Shown here in pieces: positions 1-8,816 of a stretch of 23,708 nucleotides of DNA; position 1 is the first letter of the stretch; every line of letters starts with the position of its first letter. This DNA is from Microscillaceae bacterium. Lineage in GTDB: Bacteria > Bacteroidota > Bacteroidia > Cytophagales > Microscillaceae. The DNA lies in NCBI GenBank assembly GCA_003483885.1, contig DMXI01000053.1, positions 1 through 23,708 of the forward strand, written 5' to 3'. A program made the translations under genes and the position numbers. The notes beneath the pieces were generated by a model. The model saw nothing but the letters and a program-made list of their open reading frames with translations, searched no databases and was not told the DNA's origin.

Positions 1-363
1 TTTTAACGATTCGTGATCTGACCTGCTGGAAATTATCTTATTGTTAAATATCGCATTCTTTGGATGGTTATTTGGCAAAAACACCTTGAATTATCTTTTT
101 TGTGAATTTGATCATCCATATTATTTTTGGGAATCAGAAAAAAAAGCAAAATATAATTTTGGGCCGTAGTAGAGGGCTAGTAAACCGGGGAAAACTACCT
201 TAAATGACTACTAAAGAGGGCCAACATCTTATTATTACCAATATATTGTAGGTTTTTACAAAATAGTAGTACAATTTGATCAAAATTTGATGCATATTGC
301 GGCCATTGTACAAAAAATTCCCCCCATAACTAAATTGAAACAAAAACACTTAAGACAAACGAG
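1..363. other. AT-rich intergenic region upstream of pyruvate kinase
   Basis: No convincing coding sequence was found on either strand. The stretch is AT-rich and carries the candidate pyruvate kinase promoter near 246-278. I see no repeat or RNA gene. The upstream gene lies outside the window. Confidence 0.5.
246..284 (+). promoter_or_regulatory. Candidate Bacteroidota promoter of pyruvate kinase, with overlapping palindrome
   Basis: A TTG at 246-248 (-33-like) is followed after 21 bp by TACAATTTG at 270-278. This is close to the Bacteroidota -7 consensus TAnnTTTG but has one extra base. The 10-bp palindrome TTTGATCAAA (275-284) overlaps its 3' half and would sit over the transcription start, a usual place for a repressor site. 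The predicted 5' UTR is about 75-80 nt. This is a pattern match only. Confidence 0.35.
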
Positions 364-1791
364 ATGAAACCATTTTTCAACAAAACAAAAGTAATCGCAA
401 CTGTGGGTCCCGCCATTAATACCAAAGAGAAACTATTGGAAATGGTTCAGGCAGGTACTGATGTGTTTAGGTTAAATTTTTCGCACGGAAGTCACGAAGA
501 GCACAAAAAAGTGATACAATTTATCCGTGAATTGAACAAGGAACATAATTTAAATATATGTATCCTACAAGATTTGCAGGGCCCTAAAATCCGTCTGGGA
601 GAAGTTGCCTCTGATCAAGAATTTTTGAAGCCTGGGAAGAAGGTCACGATTACTACCCAACCTGTAAAGTCTACTGCCAAGAAGATTAGCACTACTTACA
701 AGGCCTTTATAAATGATGTAAAGCCCGATGATCCGATTTTGATTGATGACGGTAAAATTGAGCTAAAGGTACTGGAGGTAAAAGATAAAGAAGTAGTAGC
801 CGAAGTAATATATGGAGGACAACTGAAGTCAAAAAAAGGAATTAATTTGCCTAGTACCAATATTTCTTCTCCTTCGCTGACCGAGAAAGATACCAAAGAT
901 TTAATGTTTGGCTTAGAAGAAGAGGTAGATTGGATTGCCTTATCATTTGTGCGTTCTCCTATAGATGTATTGCTTCTAAAGCATATTATTAAGCAACAGG
1001 GTAAAGAAACCAAGGTGATTGCCAAGGTGGAAAAACCAGAGGCGATTGAGCAAATTGATGCCATTATTGAGGCTTCAGATGCCATCATGGTAGCTCGTGG
1101 TGATTTGGGCGTAGAGGTAAAGATTGAAGAAGTTCCTTTAATTCAGAAATTGATTGCCCAAAAATGCCGTCACGCAGGCAAGCCAGTAGTAGTAGCTACT
1201 CAAATGCTAGAGAGTATGATTGACAACCCTCGTCCTACTCGTGCCGAAACCAACGATATTGCCAATGCGGTAATGGACGGAGCCGATACGTTGATGCTTA
1301 GTGGCGAAACAGCCGTAGGTAAGTATCCTATAGAAACGGTACGTACCATGAACGAGACGATCCGTATCATGGAGCAAAAAAGCGAAAGCATCTATCATAA
1401 AAAAGAGGTGCTTCACCGAAAGTCTCCTACTTATTATAATGATAGCATTATTGCTGCAGCTTGTGTACTGGCTCAAGATACACACGCCAAAGGCATTGTA
1501 GGGATGACTCAGTCGGGTTATACTGCTTTTCAAGTAGCACGTTTCCGCCCCAAAGCCAACATTTTCATTTTTACTGCCAACCGTAAGTTGCTCAATCGTT
1601 TGAGCCTGGTATGGGGAGTAAGGGCTTTTTATTATGATAAATTTACTTCTACTGACGATACTTTTGACGAGGTGTTGAATCTACTCCAAACCAAGGGGCA
1701 CTTAAACAAAGGAGATATTTGTATTAACCTGGCAAGTATGCCTATTGCCAAGCGTCAGCGAACCAATACCATTAAAATGTCACAGATATAA
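364..1791 (+). CDS. pyk: Pyruvate kinase
   Basis: Catalyses the last glycolytic step, phosphoenolpyruvate plus ADP to pyruvate plus ATP, in the cytoplasm. The 475-aa product has the normal length for a bacterial enzyme and begins directly with the barrel strand KTKVIATVGP. Visible hallmarks are FRLNFSHG (35-42, substrate/nucleotide-binding Arg and Asn), LQDLQGPKIRLGE (68-80, start of the B-domain lid), the active-site segment VIAKVEKPEAI with catalytic Lys221 and metal ligand Glu223, ARGDLGVE with metal ligand Asp247, and the ATQMLESM / PTRAE region (278-295). The C-terminal regulatory domain runs from about residue 350 and includes MTQSGYTA. The gene stands alone, with a candidate promoter upstream and two hairpins downstream. 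Nothing is missing or truncated. Confidence 0.98.
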   Translation: MKPFFNKTKVIATVGPAINTKEKLLEMVQAGTDVFRLNFSHGSHEEHKKVIQFIRELNKEHNLNICILQDLQGPKIRLGEVASDQEFLKPGKKVTITTQPVKSTAKKISTTYKAFINDVKPDDPILIDDGKIELKVLEVKDKEVVAEVIYGGQLKSKKGINLPSTNISSPSLTEKDTKDLMFGLEEEVDWIALSFVRSPIDVLLLKHIIKQQGKETKVIAKVEKPEAIEQIDAIIEASDAIMVARGDLGVEVKIEEVPLIQKLIAQKCRHAGKPVVVATQMLESMIDNPRPTRAETNDIANAVMDGADTLMLSGETAVGKYPIETVRTMNETIRIMEQKSESIYHKKEVLHRKSPTYYNDSIIAAACVLAQDTHAKGIVGMTQSGYTAFQVARFRPKANIFIFTANRKLLNRLSLVWGVRAFYYDKFTSTDDTFDEVLNLLQTKGHLNKGDICINLASMPIAKRQRTNTIKMSQI

Positions 1792-1830
1792 ATAAATCAT
1801 TGGCTAGTAGCCGTTACAGGTAATTTACCA

Positions 1831-1876
1831 AAGCCCTTGCAAAGCCTTATGTTGTTTTGCAAGGGCTTTTTGTTTT
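1831..1876 (+). terminator. Intrinsic terminator of pyruvate kinase
   Basis: A perfect 13-bp stem (AAGCCCTTGCAAA, 1831-1843, with 1856-1868) and 12-nt loop are followed by a T-rich tail. It begins 40 bp after the pyk stop codon. Confidence 0.9.
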
Positions 1877-1907
1877 GACATTTGGCAGTTTTATAAATTC
1901 TCCTAAA

Positions 1908-1942
1908 AATATTCGGCTAGCCGAGTATTTTTTTTATTTTTG
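1908..1942 (+). promoter_or_regulatory. Palindrome and T-run: second terminator and/or promoter/operator of the GMC gene
   Basis: Positions 1908-1929 form a 22-bp palindrome with a single G-T wobble (AATATTCGG, tetraloop CTAG, CCGAGTATT). It is followed by eight T, an A and more T, so it could act as a second terminator behind pyk. The same tract holds TATTTTTG (1935-1942), an exact match to the Bacteroidota -7 consensus, about 83 bp before the next start codon. No good -33 element was found; its expected place is inside the palindrome. Confidence 0.45.
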
Positions 1943-2024
1943 TTAGAGGATGTTTTGGTACTAAATCAGCATTTTCTTATACAATTCCAACACTCCTTCA
2001 TTTTCAAGACAAGACAAATAACCA

Positions 2025-3635
2025 ATGAATTTTGACTATATTATCGTGGGCGCAGGCTCAGCAGGTTGTGTATTGGCCAATCGCCTCACCGAAGACCCAC
2101 ACACGAAAGTATTACTAATAGAAGCTGGGGGTAAAGACAAAAAGAAGGAAATCCATATTCCGGCAGGCTATGCCAAGCTACACAATAGCAAAGTAGATTG
2201 GGCTTATCATACTGTTCCCCAAAAACACGTCAAAAACCGCCAAATGTTTCAACCTCGTGGCAAAGTATTGGGTGGGTGCAGTTCTACCAATTGTATGGCC
2301 TACATTCGTGGCCATCGCGAAGACTATAACGATTGGGCAGCTTTGGGGAATGCAGGCTGGAGCTATGAAGAAGTACTCCCCTACTTTAAAAAATCGGAGC
2401 ACAATGCTGAAATCAATAACAAGTACCATGGGCAAGGCGGGCTTTTGCATGTGCAGCATAACCAACACATTACGCCACTTTCTCGTGCGTTTATCGCAGC
2501 TCACGAAGAGCTGGGCTTTCCAAGAAACGACGATTTTAATGGGGCCACCCAAGAAGGGGCCGGATTGTTTCATTTCACAATCAAAAACGCCCAACGCCAT
2601 AGTGTAGCCAAAGGTTTTTTGCGCCCTGCTATGAAGCGCCCCAACCTTCAGGTAGTAACCCAGGCACATACCGAAAAACTGTTGTTTGAAGGTAAAAAAG
2701 TAGTTGGGGTAGTATACCATCAAAAAAACACAAGAATGGAAGTGCGAGCCAACAAAGAAGTCATTTTATCGGCAGGTGCTTTCAATTCTCCCCAAATATT
2801 GCAGTTGTCGGGCATTGGGGACGGGGAGTATCTAAAAGAAATGGGGATCATGGTAAGGCATCATTTGCCTGGAGTAGGCCAAAACTTGCAAGACCATTTG
2901 TTTTGTATTATGTCTTGTTTGTGCAACCAAAAAATCACCTATAATACGGCTGAAAATCTAGGCAATATTTTACGCTACTTTATTATGAAGAAAGGGCCTT
3001 TGACCTCTAGTCCGTTAGAAGCTTGTTCGTTTGTAAAAACCCAAGAGGGCATCAACCGCCCCGATATACAAATGCACTTTAGCCCTTCGCACGGCTCAGT
3101 AGATGCTCTATACAACCCTGACCTGCTCCCCGAAAGTGATGGATTCAGCATTTTGCCTACTTTGCTACAACCCAAAAGCCGTGGTACGGTAGGGTTACAA
3201 TCCACCGATTTTAGAGATGCGCCACTCATTGATCCTAACTATTTGGCCCACGAAGAGGATCGAGCTACCTTATTTAGGGGTTTTAAAATCGCACGAGACT
3301 TGTTGTTGTCCAAAGCATTTGCCCCTTTCCGTATCAAAATGCACTACCCCGAAAATGCGCAAACCGATGACGAAATTTGGGAACATATTCTCTCTACCCT
3401 AGAAACTGTATACCACCCCACGACTACTTGTAAAATGGGCAATGACGCTATGGCTGTAGTGGACGCAGAATTAAAAGTTCACGGACTGGAAGGTTTACGG
3501 GTGGTAGATGCCTCTATTATGCCCAATGTAACCTCAGGCAACACCAATGCTCCTACGATCATGATAGCCGAAAAAGCTGCGGATATGATTCGGGGAAAGG
3601 TGACGGTAAAGCAAGAAGCTACAGTGAATTATTAA
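2025..3635 (+). CDS. GMC-family FAD-dependent oxidoreductase (choline/alcohol dehydrogenase-like)
   Basis: A 536-aa flavoprotein of the glucose-methanol-choline family, which oxidises an alcohol to an aldehyde using FAD. The N-terminal ADP-binding fold is clear (VGAGSAGCVLA, 8-18; acidic end of strand 2 in LLIEAGG, 30-36). GMC signature 1 is at about 78-100 (PRGKVLGGCSSTN...) and signature 2 is GAFNSPQILQLSGIG (251-265). The C-terminal domain carries the catalytic His464 in YHPTTTCKMG and the usual partner Asn508 in SGNTNAPT. Length and motif order match choline dehydrogenase BetA and medium-chain alcohol dehydrogenase AlkJ. The substrate cannot be told from sequence, and no betaine-aldehyde dehydrogenase or choline transporter lies nearby, so a BetA role is not supported. 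No signal peptide is seen. Confidence 0.93.
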   Translation: MNFDYIIVGAGSAGCVLANRLTEDPHTKVLLIEAGGKDKKKEIHIPAGYAKLHNSKVDWAYHTVPQKHVKNRQMFQPRGKVLGGCSSTNCMAYIRGHREDYNDWAALGNAGWSYEEVLPYFKKSEHNAEINNKYHGQGGLLHVQHNQHITPLSRAFIAAHEELGFPRNDDFNGATQEGAGLFHFTIKNAQRHSVAKGFLRPAMKRPNLQVVTQAHTEKLLFEGKKVVGVVYHQKNTRMEVRANKEVILSAGAFNSPQILQLSGIGDGEYLKEMGIMVRHHLPGVGQNLQDHLFCIMSCLCNQKITYNTAENLGNILRYFIMKKGPLTSSPLEACSFVKTQEGINRPDIQMHFSPSHGSVDALYNPDLLPESDGFSILPTLLQPKSRGTVGLQSTDFRDAPLIDPNYLAHEEDRATLFRGFKIARDLLLSKAFAPFRIKMHYPENAQTDDEIWEHILSTLETVYHPTTTCKMGNDAMAVVDAELKVHGLEGLRVVDASIMPNVTSGNTNAPTIMIAEKAADMIRGKVTVKQEATVNY

Positions 3636-3689
3636 ATACTTGAACCCTGAATAACGAATTCTGGAGGCGTTGTTCAACGATGATATATA

Positions 3690-3722
3690 AGAGTAATCAT
3701 GCAATGTGATTGCTCTTTTTTG
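3690..3722 (+). terminator. Intrinsic terminator of the GMC oxidoreductase gene
   Basis: A 10-bp stem with one G-T pair (AGAGTAATCA, 3690-3699, with TGATTGCTCT, 3707-3716) and 7-nt loop is followed by a T-run. It starts 55 bp after the stop codon. Confidence 0.8.
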
Positions 3723-3780
3723 TTTTCCAAGCCAATCACTTTTCTTAAATTGTGCCCCCAACACTATTTTATATTGATAG

Positions 3781-4884
3781 ATGAAAGAAGCACTCATTAA
3801 AGAACTCAATCGCATCAGAAGTGATAAAACGTTATGGAAAGAGTTGGCTTGGGAAAAGGGTGGAAGTCAAGAGCATTATTTTGATAAAAATGCCCTTAAA
3901 CGCACCAGAGTTGTGCTCGCGCTGCAATGGGATTTACAACCTAATGATGAAGCATTCTTACAGTTTTTAATCATCGAAATTATTAAAGATCGACGAGCAG
4001 ATCCTTTTCAAGGGATTACCGAAACCTTGTCAAGAGCAGGGTATTTGTTGGCTTCTTTCAAAAACCCCGCAAATGTATGGTTACTGACTCAAGCCAAATC
4101 GGCCAATTTTGATACCCACTGTGGCTTCGACTATCAACATTTACTCTCCGCGGGGGTAAAAGCTACTTTTGTTTATATCGTAAACCAAGAAAGTCCGCAT
4201 AAAGAATATTTTCATGAGTTTTTCCCAGATTTGCCCACTTGCAGTCTCTCTGAAAATGACATTGCCCAGTGGCATCAATACAAACAAGCTGATTATTTAA
4301 CTGCTCCTCCTGAGAACGATGTAAAATATTGGCTGGAAGTAGCTTTGGAAATCAATGAAATTTCTACTGCTCGAGAACTCATTGTCAAACTCGAAGCACA
4401 ATCAGATGAAAATCTTGAGTCATTATCTTATTTGAAATATTACAAGGAACGCATAGAAGATTATGCAGGGGCGGTTGTGCTTGCCAATAAAATACTGGCC
4501 AAAACCGAAAATGTTGAATTATATGATTACATATCGCTCATAAAATTGCATTTGAGCAATAACGATCCTGCTACTGCCTGGCAAACTATTCAACAAACCA
4601 TGGAAAGGTTTGCGCCGCTTGGTCGGTTTGATCAATCGGACATCAATTCTCTAGCCTTGGAAGTAGTATTAACCTCCACTGGAAACGAACCCTTTGCACT
4701 CGAGGCTTATCAACAGGGAATGAATAATATCAATAATGATCAACTACACTTGATTCATTTGGAAAGGCATTCAAAAGCTGCTCAATTGATGGGGGACAAA
4801 GCCAGCGAGTCGGTGGTACAGAAACTCTACGATGCAGAAGCCAAACGAATAGAGGTTGAGATGCAACGTTTCAAAGAAAAATAA
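3781..4884 (+). CDS. Hypothetical protein, helical, TPR-like C-terminal half
   Basis: A 367-aa protein that I do not recognise. It has no signal peptide and no membrane segment, so it is probably cytoplasmic. The first 180 residues look like a globular domain with conserved-looking Trp, His and Cys (FDTHCGFDYQHLL near 116-128). From about residue 185 to the end it is almost entirely amphipathic helices in pairs (for example YWLEVALEINEISTARELIVKLE and DYAGAVVLANKILAKTENVELYDYISLIKLHL). Their spacing resembles tetratricopeptide repeats, which suggests a protein-binding scaffold. It is a single gene behind a terminator with no detectable Shine-Dalgarno sequence. The start is the first in-frame ATG with coding-like sequence after it. 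Function is unknown. Confidence 0.8.
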   Translation: MKEALIKELNRIRSDKTLWKELAWEKGGSQEHYFDKNALKRTRVVLALQWDLQPNDEAFLQFLIIEIIKDRRADPFQGITETLSRAGYLLASFKNPANVWLLTQAKSANFDTHCGFDYQHLLSAGVKATFVYIVNQESPHKEYFHEFFPDLPTCSLSENDIAQWHQYKQADYLTAPPENDVKYWLEVALEINEISTARELIVKLEAQSDENLESLSYLKYYKERIEDYAGAVVLANKILAKTENVELYDYISLIKLHLSNNDPATAWQTIQQTMERFAPLGRFDQSDINSLALEVVLTSTGNEPFALEAYQQGMNNINNDQLHLIHLERHSKAAQLMGDKASESVVQKLYDAEAKRIEVEMQRFKEK

Positions 4885-4987
4885 GCTATATTGGCCGTTG
4901 GTTAATTTTTTATGAAAAACTTCTCCACTTTTAGTCGCGAATCACGGTATATCATCGTATTGACTAATCAAGTTTAACACCTATTCT

Positions 4988-5797
4988 ATGCTTAAGTTAT
5001 TCTCTGCTCTATCATTACCTATATTTATTCTATCCCTTAGTGCCTGCAAAAAAAACCAAAACCCTGCCCCTCAGCGTGCCCTCAAGCCAGTAATCATTGA
5101 AAGAAATGCCCCTGGTTTGCTCATTAGATCTTACCTTACTTACCAAGACGATGGAAACCCCCAAACCATTACTGATTCAAGCTTTACCAATGACAGCCTC
5201 AACGAAACCCGGGTGCATCGTTTCTTTTACAACCAAGACCATAAAATAGATTATGTATCTATAGTGGCTCAAACTCCTTCGGGAGAACGCACTTTCTTTG
5301 AGCGAAAGGATTTTCAATGGGAAGGAGAAACACTCAAGTCTATTCGCTACAGTAGCGGAGACACCGAATACTTGACATATAATGCACAGGGAAAAATTAC
5401 AGAAATTGTAAGAGCGTCTAAAAATAATGCTCCTTATTGGCGGGAAACTTATGCCTACAATGAACAGGGAAATTATACCGAGGAACGGACTTATCACATT
5501 ACTCAAGGAACTGAACAGCTCTTTTCGGTGCTTACTTACAGCGATTTTGATCAAAAGCAAAATGCTTATACTTTGATTCCTTATTATGAGTACTTAGTAT
5601 CGATTCCGGCCCAACGTAACAACGCCCAAACCCAACATTATACCATGGATTTGGATCAGGATGGAATTCTAGAGAAAGACGAATCAATCACTTCTAATTT
5701 TAAATTTCTCTACGATGTCCAAGGGCTTCCTACCAATTGGCAACAGCTCGACCAAAATTATACCCATACTTTCGCAGCAAAATACCAAAGTCGGTAG
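4988..5797 (+). CDS. Lipoprotein with repetitive beta-rich segments and an EF-hand-like loop
   Basis: A 269-aa predicted lipoprotein. A hydrophobic signal ends in the lipobox LSLSAC with Cys20 as the lipidation site, followed by KKN, so periplasmic or outer-membrane anchoring is expected. The mature part has repeated short strands of the type Y-x-Y-N-x-x-G-x-x-x-E (YLTYNAQGKITEI, then YAYNEQGNYTEE), as in RHS/YD-like and DUF4595-like Bacteroidota lipoproteins. Near residue 222 is DLDQDGILEKDE, which fits a 12-residue EF-hand calcium loop with Asp at positions 1, 3 and 5, Gly at 6 and Glu at 12. No enzymatic motif is seen. It is a single gene, 103 bp after the preceding one. Family assignment is by repeat resemblance only. 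Confidence 0.8.
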   Translation: MLKLFSALSLPIFILSLSACKKNQNPAPQRALKPVIIERNAPGLLIRSYLTYQDDGNPQTITDSSFTNDSLNETRVHRFFYNQDHKIDYVSIVAQTPSGERTFFERKDFQWEGETLKSIRYSSGDTEYLTYNAQGKITEIVRASKNNAPYWRETYAYNEQGNYTEERTYHITQGTEQLFSVLTYSDFDQKQNAYTLIPYYEYLVSIPAQRNNAQTQHYTMDLDQDGILEKDESITSNFKFLYDVQGLPTNWQQLDQNYTHTFAAKYQSR

Positions 5798-6219
5798 ATT
5801 AATGCTGTTTCCTTAAAGTATTTTGTTACTCACATACCAGACCACCTTAGTCTTCCTTTTCTAAAGAAGAATCACCATATGGCCTCGAATAGTGTTAAGG
5901 AAACAACAACCAGCTTTAAAGTCTAAAAAAAGATCTTTTATAGATTACTCCCCCTCTGGTCTCAATCTATTCTTTAAATATATGTCAATTATTTCATCAT
6001 TAATTACTTTGAAAAACCGCTCAATCACTGACCATCGTTCATTTTAAAACTCCAAGTTTTATTTATCAAATTTAGATGAATTGATGAGGCAAGCGTTGCC
6101 CAATTTTACCCAATGAATACACCCATCCTTACCCTTGTGGCAATACTGGCATAACAATAAATACCCACCTTTGCGCCCATAAAATTTACTCACCCTTTAA
6201 CTTAATTAACACAAAACTG
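5798..6219. other. Intergenic region upstream of the PhoD-like phosphatase
   Basis: 422 bp without a supported gene. It contains a perfect 11-bp inverted repeat (TGTTTCCTTAA at 5806-5816 and its complement at 5895-5905, 78 bp apart). A short hairpin GGCAA-GCG-TTGCC lies near 6090. No T-run follows either, so neither is a clear terminator. The promoter of the phosphatase must lie here, but no good consensus match was found. Confidence 0.4.
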
Positions 6220-8448
6220 ATGAAGAAAATTTTACTAGCCTTGGCTTTGTGCCTGGGAGGGCTATACTATGGCCAGGCTCAAAACCAACGTACCCGTATC
6301 GTCAAGATTAGTCGTACTACATCGGGTAACACTTCCCAACCATTACAAAGCTATTTTGACCAAAACCTGGCACCGTTTTACCACGGTGTGGCTTCAGGTG
6401 ATCCTTTGTCGGATCGGGTAATTTTGTGGACACGGATAACGCCTGACAACCATGGGTCTATCCAAGTGGTATGGCAAATTGCTACTGATCCACAAATGCA
6501 AAATGTGGTAAACTCAGGAACCTTGACTACCGACGAAACCAAGGACTATACTGTAAAGGTAGATGCAATTGGTTTACAGCCTGCTACTACTTACTATTAC
6601 CACTTTAGTGCCTTGGGCAAAAACTCCTTGGTAGGCCGTACCCGTACTGCTCCCACTACCAATGTAAACAACTTACGCTTTGCAGTCGTGTCTTGCTCTA
6701 ACTACCAAAGTGGTTATTTCAATGCCTACGGTAACATTGCTGAGCGCAATGATATAGATGCGGTGATTCACCTGGGAGACTACATTTATGAGTATGCTAC
6801 AGGAGAATTTGGGTATAGCGATGAACTAGGTCGGGGGCATCAGCCTAATAACGAAATCATTACTTTGCAAGATTATCGTATTCGTTATTCTTACTACCGT
6901 TTAGACCCTAAGTTACGTCGCTTGCACCAGCAATTGCCTTTTGTAACGGTTTGGGACGACCACGAATTTGCCAACGATGCGTTTAAAAACGGAGCCGAAA
7001 ACCACCAAAGCAATGAAGGAAGCTGGGATAAGCGCAAGAGTAATGCTTTCAAGGCTTATTTTGAGTGGATGCCAGTCCGTACCAATACCTTGGCAACCAA
7101 TCGCATTTACCGCAAAATTAGCTATGGAAACCTGGTAGACTTGATTATGCTCGATACTCGTATAGAGGGCCGTGATGAGCAAGCTGGAGGTGGTTTGTTC
7201 AGAAAAAGTACAGCCAAGAAATTGGAAGCTCGTGCCCGTGAGTTGGCTCGTAGCCGCACTACCGAGCAGGATAAGCTGACAACGTTGTTGCGAGAGTTTA
7301 TGCCCTATATGGTCAACATTAGCCATAATAACGAAAGAAATGACAAGGCTCTGACCAAAAGCGAGTTTGAGTTTGTGATTGCTACTTTGGTAAAGTGGGT
7401 AAAAGCTCGTAAGGAAAACGCGGAGATTAAAACCACTCCGGAATTTGCAAAATTGAGAGGGCTATTGTTGAAGGCTCAAAAGGATAATCCTAACCAGCAA
7501 GCGCGTACTGCTGCGGAACGTAGTATGTTGGGAAAAACCCAGTTGGCGTGGCTGAAACAACAATTGAGCAGTTCTCAGGCACAGTGGAAGCTCTTGGGTA
7601 ATCAGGTGATGTTTTTCCCTTTCAATGGTATTGATATCAAAGATACCTGGGATGGTTACCAGGATGAGCGCGGTGAAATCATTGATTATGTAATGGATCG
7701 TAACATCAACAATGTGGTGGTATTGACGGGTGACATCCACACTACTTTTGCCGCAGATGTGCCTACTTCGCAATGGAGATATGCCTTATTTGGTAATCGA
7801 TATTCGGCGATGGTAGAGTTTGTAACGCCTAGTGTGACTTCTTCTAACTTTGACGAATTTGTAGACTTGGGCATCATTGGTGACTTTGCCAACTTTGTAG
7901 CCAGCGGTTTGCTAGATGCCCTGAACCCTCACTTGAAGGAGCGTAACTTGAATGACCATGGTTATATGGTAATTGACGTGAACTCGTCTCGAGTGCAGGC
8001 CGACTGGTATTATATGAACGACATCAAAACCAACAACAATCGCCAGCGTTATGGACAAGGTTGGTACGTGCGCAACAACCAACGCTACTTACGCAAGGCC
8101 CGTGGAGCAGCTCCTAATCGCAATTTGTATGGTGCATCAGCCCCTACTACACCTTTAAACCGACGTATTACTAGCAACAATGAACCTGCCTTATTGGTAG
8201 TGGGTAACTACCCCAACCCAGCCAAAGTAGCCACCAATGTACATTACGCCATTGCCCAGGATAGCAAAGTGCAAATCTTGATTTACAACGAACAGGGTAA
8301 ATTGATCAAGCAAGTGATGAATGTATCACAAGAAGCAGGTTTGTACAATGTTACTTTTGGGGTAAATGATCTTAAGAATGGTTACTATATCTATAAAGTA
8401 ATTAGTAATGGCCACGAGGTAAGCCGTCGTTTGTTGATTCAAAAGTAA
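6220..8448 (+). CDS. Secreted PhoD-family alkaline phosphatase with T9SS C-terminal sorting domain
   Basis: A 742-aa exported phosphatase/phosphodiesterase. A signal peptide (MKKILLALALCLGGLYYGQA, cleavage near 20-21) is followed by the PhoD N-terminal Fn3-like domain (about 53-145, FYHGVASGDPLSDRVILWTR). The metallophosphatase core starts at LRFAVVSCSNYQSGYF (Cys159), HLGDYIYEY (Asp187, Tyr190), TVWDDHEFANDA (246-254) and ends with LTGDIHTTF (Asp505, His507). These are the Fe/Ca ligands known in Bacillus PhoD. Residues 660-742 form a type A Por secretion domain (GNYPNPAKVATNVHY... GYYIYKV... RRLLIQK), which predicts export through the type IX system and attachment to or release from the cell surface. 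Between LDTR (311-314) and LGKTQLAWL (437-445) lies about 120 Lys/Arg/Glu-rich helical residues, more than PhoD enzymes usually have. Role: release of phosphate from organic esters, inferred. Confidence 0.92.
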   Translation: MKKILLALALCLGGLYYGQAQNQRTRIVKISRTTSGNTSQPLQSYFDQNLAPFYHGVASGDPLSDRVILWTRITPDNHGSIQVVWQIATDPQMQNVVNSGTLTTDETKDYTVKVDAIGLQPATTYYYHFSALGKNSLVGRTRTAPTTNVNNLRFAVVSCSNYQSGYFNAYGNIAERNDIDAVIHLGDYIYEYATGEFGYSDELGRGHQPNNEIITLQDYRIRYSYYRLDPKLRRLHQQLPFVTVWDDHEFANDAFKNGAENHQSNEGSWDKRKSNAFKAYFEWMPVRTNTLATNRIYRKISYGNLVDLIMLDTRIEGRDEQAGGGLFRKSTAKKLEARARELARSRTTEQDKLTTLLREFMPYMVNISHNNERNDKALTKSEFEFVIATLVKWVKARKENAEIKTTPEFAKLRGLLLKAQKDNPNQQARTAAERSMLGKTQLAWLKQQLSSSQAQWKLLGNQVMFFPFNGIDIKDTWDGYQDERGEIIDYVMDRNINNVVVLTGDIHTTFAADVPTSQWRYALFGNRYSAMVEFVTPSVTSSNFDEFVDLGIIGDFANFVASGLLDALNPHLKERNLNDHGYMVIDVNSSRVQADWYYMNDIKTNNNRQRYGQGWYVRNNQRYLRKARGAAPNRNLYGASAPTTPLNRRITSNNEPALLVVGNYPNPAKVATNVHYAIAQDSKVQILIYNEQGKLIKQVMNVSQEAGLYNVTFGVNDLKNGYYIYKVISNGHEVSRRLLIQK

Positions 8449-8816
8449 TGAAGGTTTATAAATAAGCATTGCTCGTGTCTTACAAGCAATGGCGAGATAT
8501 TAATTCATCACTTAACCCTTTTAATCATCTAACCACACCACAAAGTATTTTTCTCAATACAATTAATATAGAATACCTGCTGGGGGTTCCTGGCAGGTAT
8601 TTTTTGTTTTTATGTAATTTCTCTTCTCAACTCCGTCCATTTTATCATCACCTACTTTACGTTGCTCTAAAAAGACCGATGCTTCCTATAATTTGCCCGA
8701 TATCTCCAATCAAGTCCTCTCATTTTTTGACAAATTGCATCAAGAAACCTGCTCTAAAATATCAGTTTTAGGCATTTGCAAATACTTATATACACTCACA
8801 CTTAATATCTTTTATC
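8449..8816. other. Intergenic region between phosphatase and beta-barrel genes
   Basis: 368 bp containing two hairpins (7-bp CATTGCT/AGCAATG at 8467-8491 and the terminator at 8572-8611). A 100-codon open frame runs through it, but it crosses the terminator and has no coding character. The 5' region of the beta-barrel gene is AT-rich; TATCTTTT near 8807 is only a weak -7 match. Confidence 0.45.
8572..8611 (+). terminator. Intrinsic terminator of the phosphatase gene
   Basis: A perfect 9-bp stem (AATACCTGC, 8572-8580, with 8593-8601) and 12-nt loop are followed by TTTTTTGTTTTT. A smaller T-less hairpin precedes it at 8467-8491. Confidence 0.85.

Noticed and set aside
2178..2723. 181-codon open frame on the - strand opposite the GMC oxidoreductase
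   Set aside because: Antisense shadow of a gene with complete GMC motifs; no independent coding signal.
2025..3635. Calling the GMC gene betA (choline dehydrogenase)
   Set aside because: Motifs fit the whole GMC family, and no betaine aldehyde dehydrogenase, choline transporter or BetI regulator is nearby.
8469..8771. 100-codon open frame after the phosphatase gene
   Set aside because: Runs through a strong intrinsic terminator and reads as low-complexity non-coding sequence.
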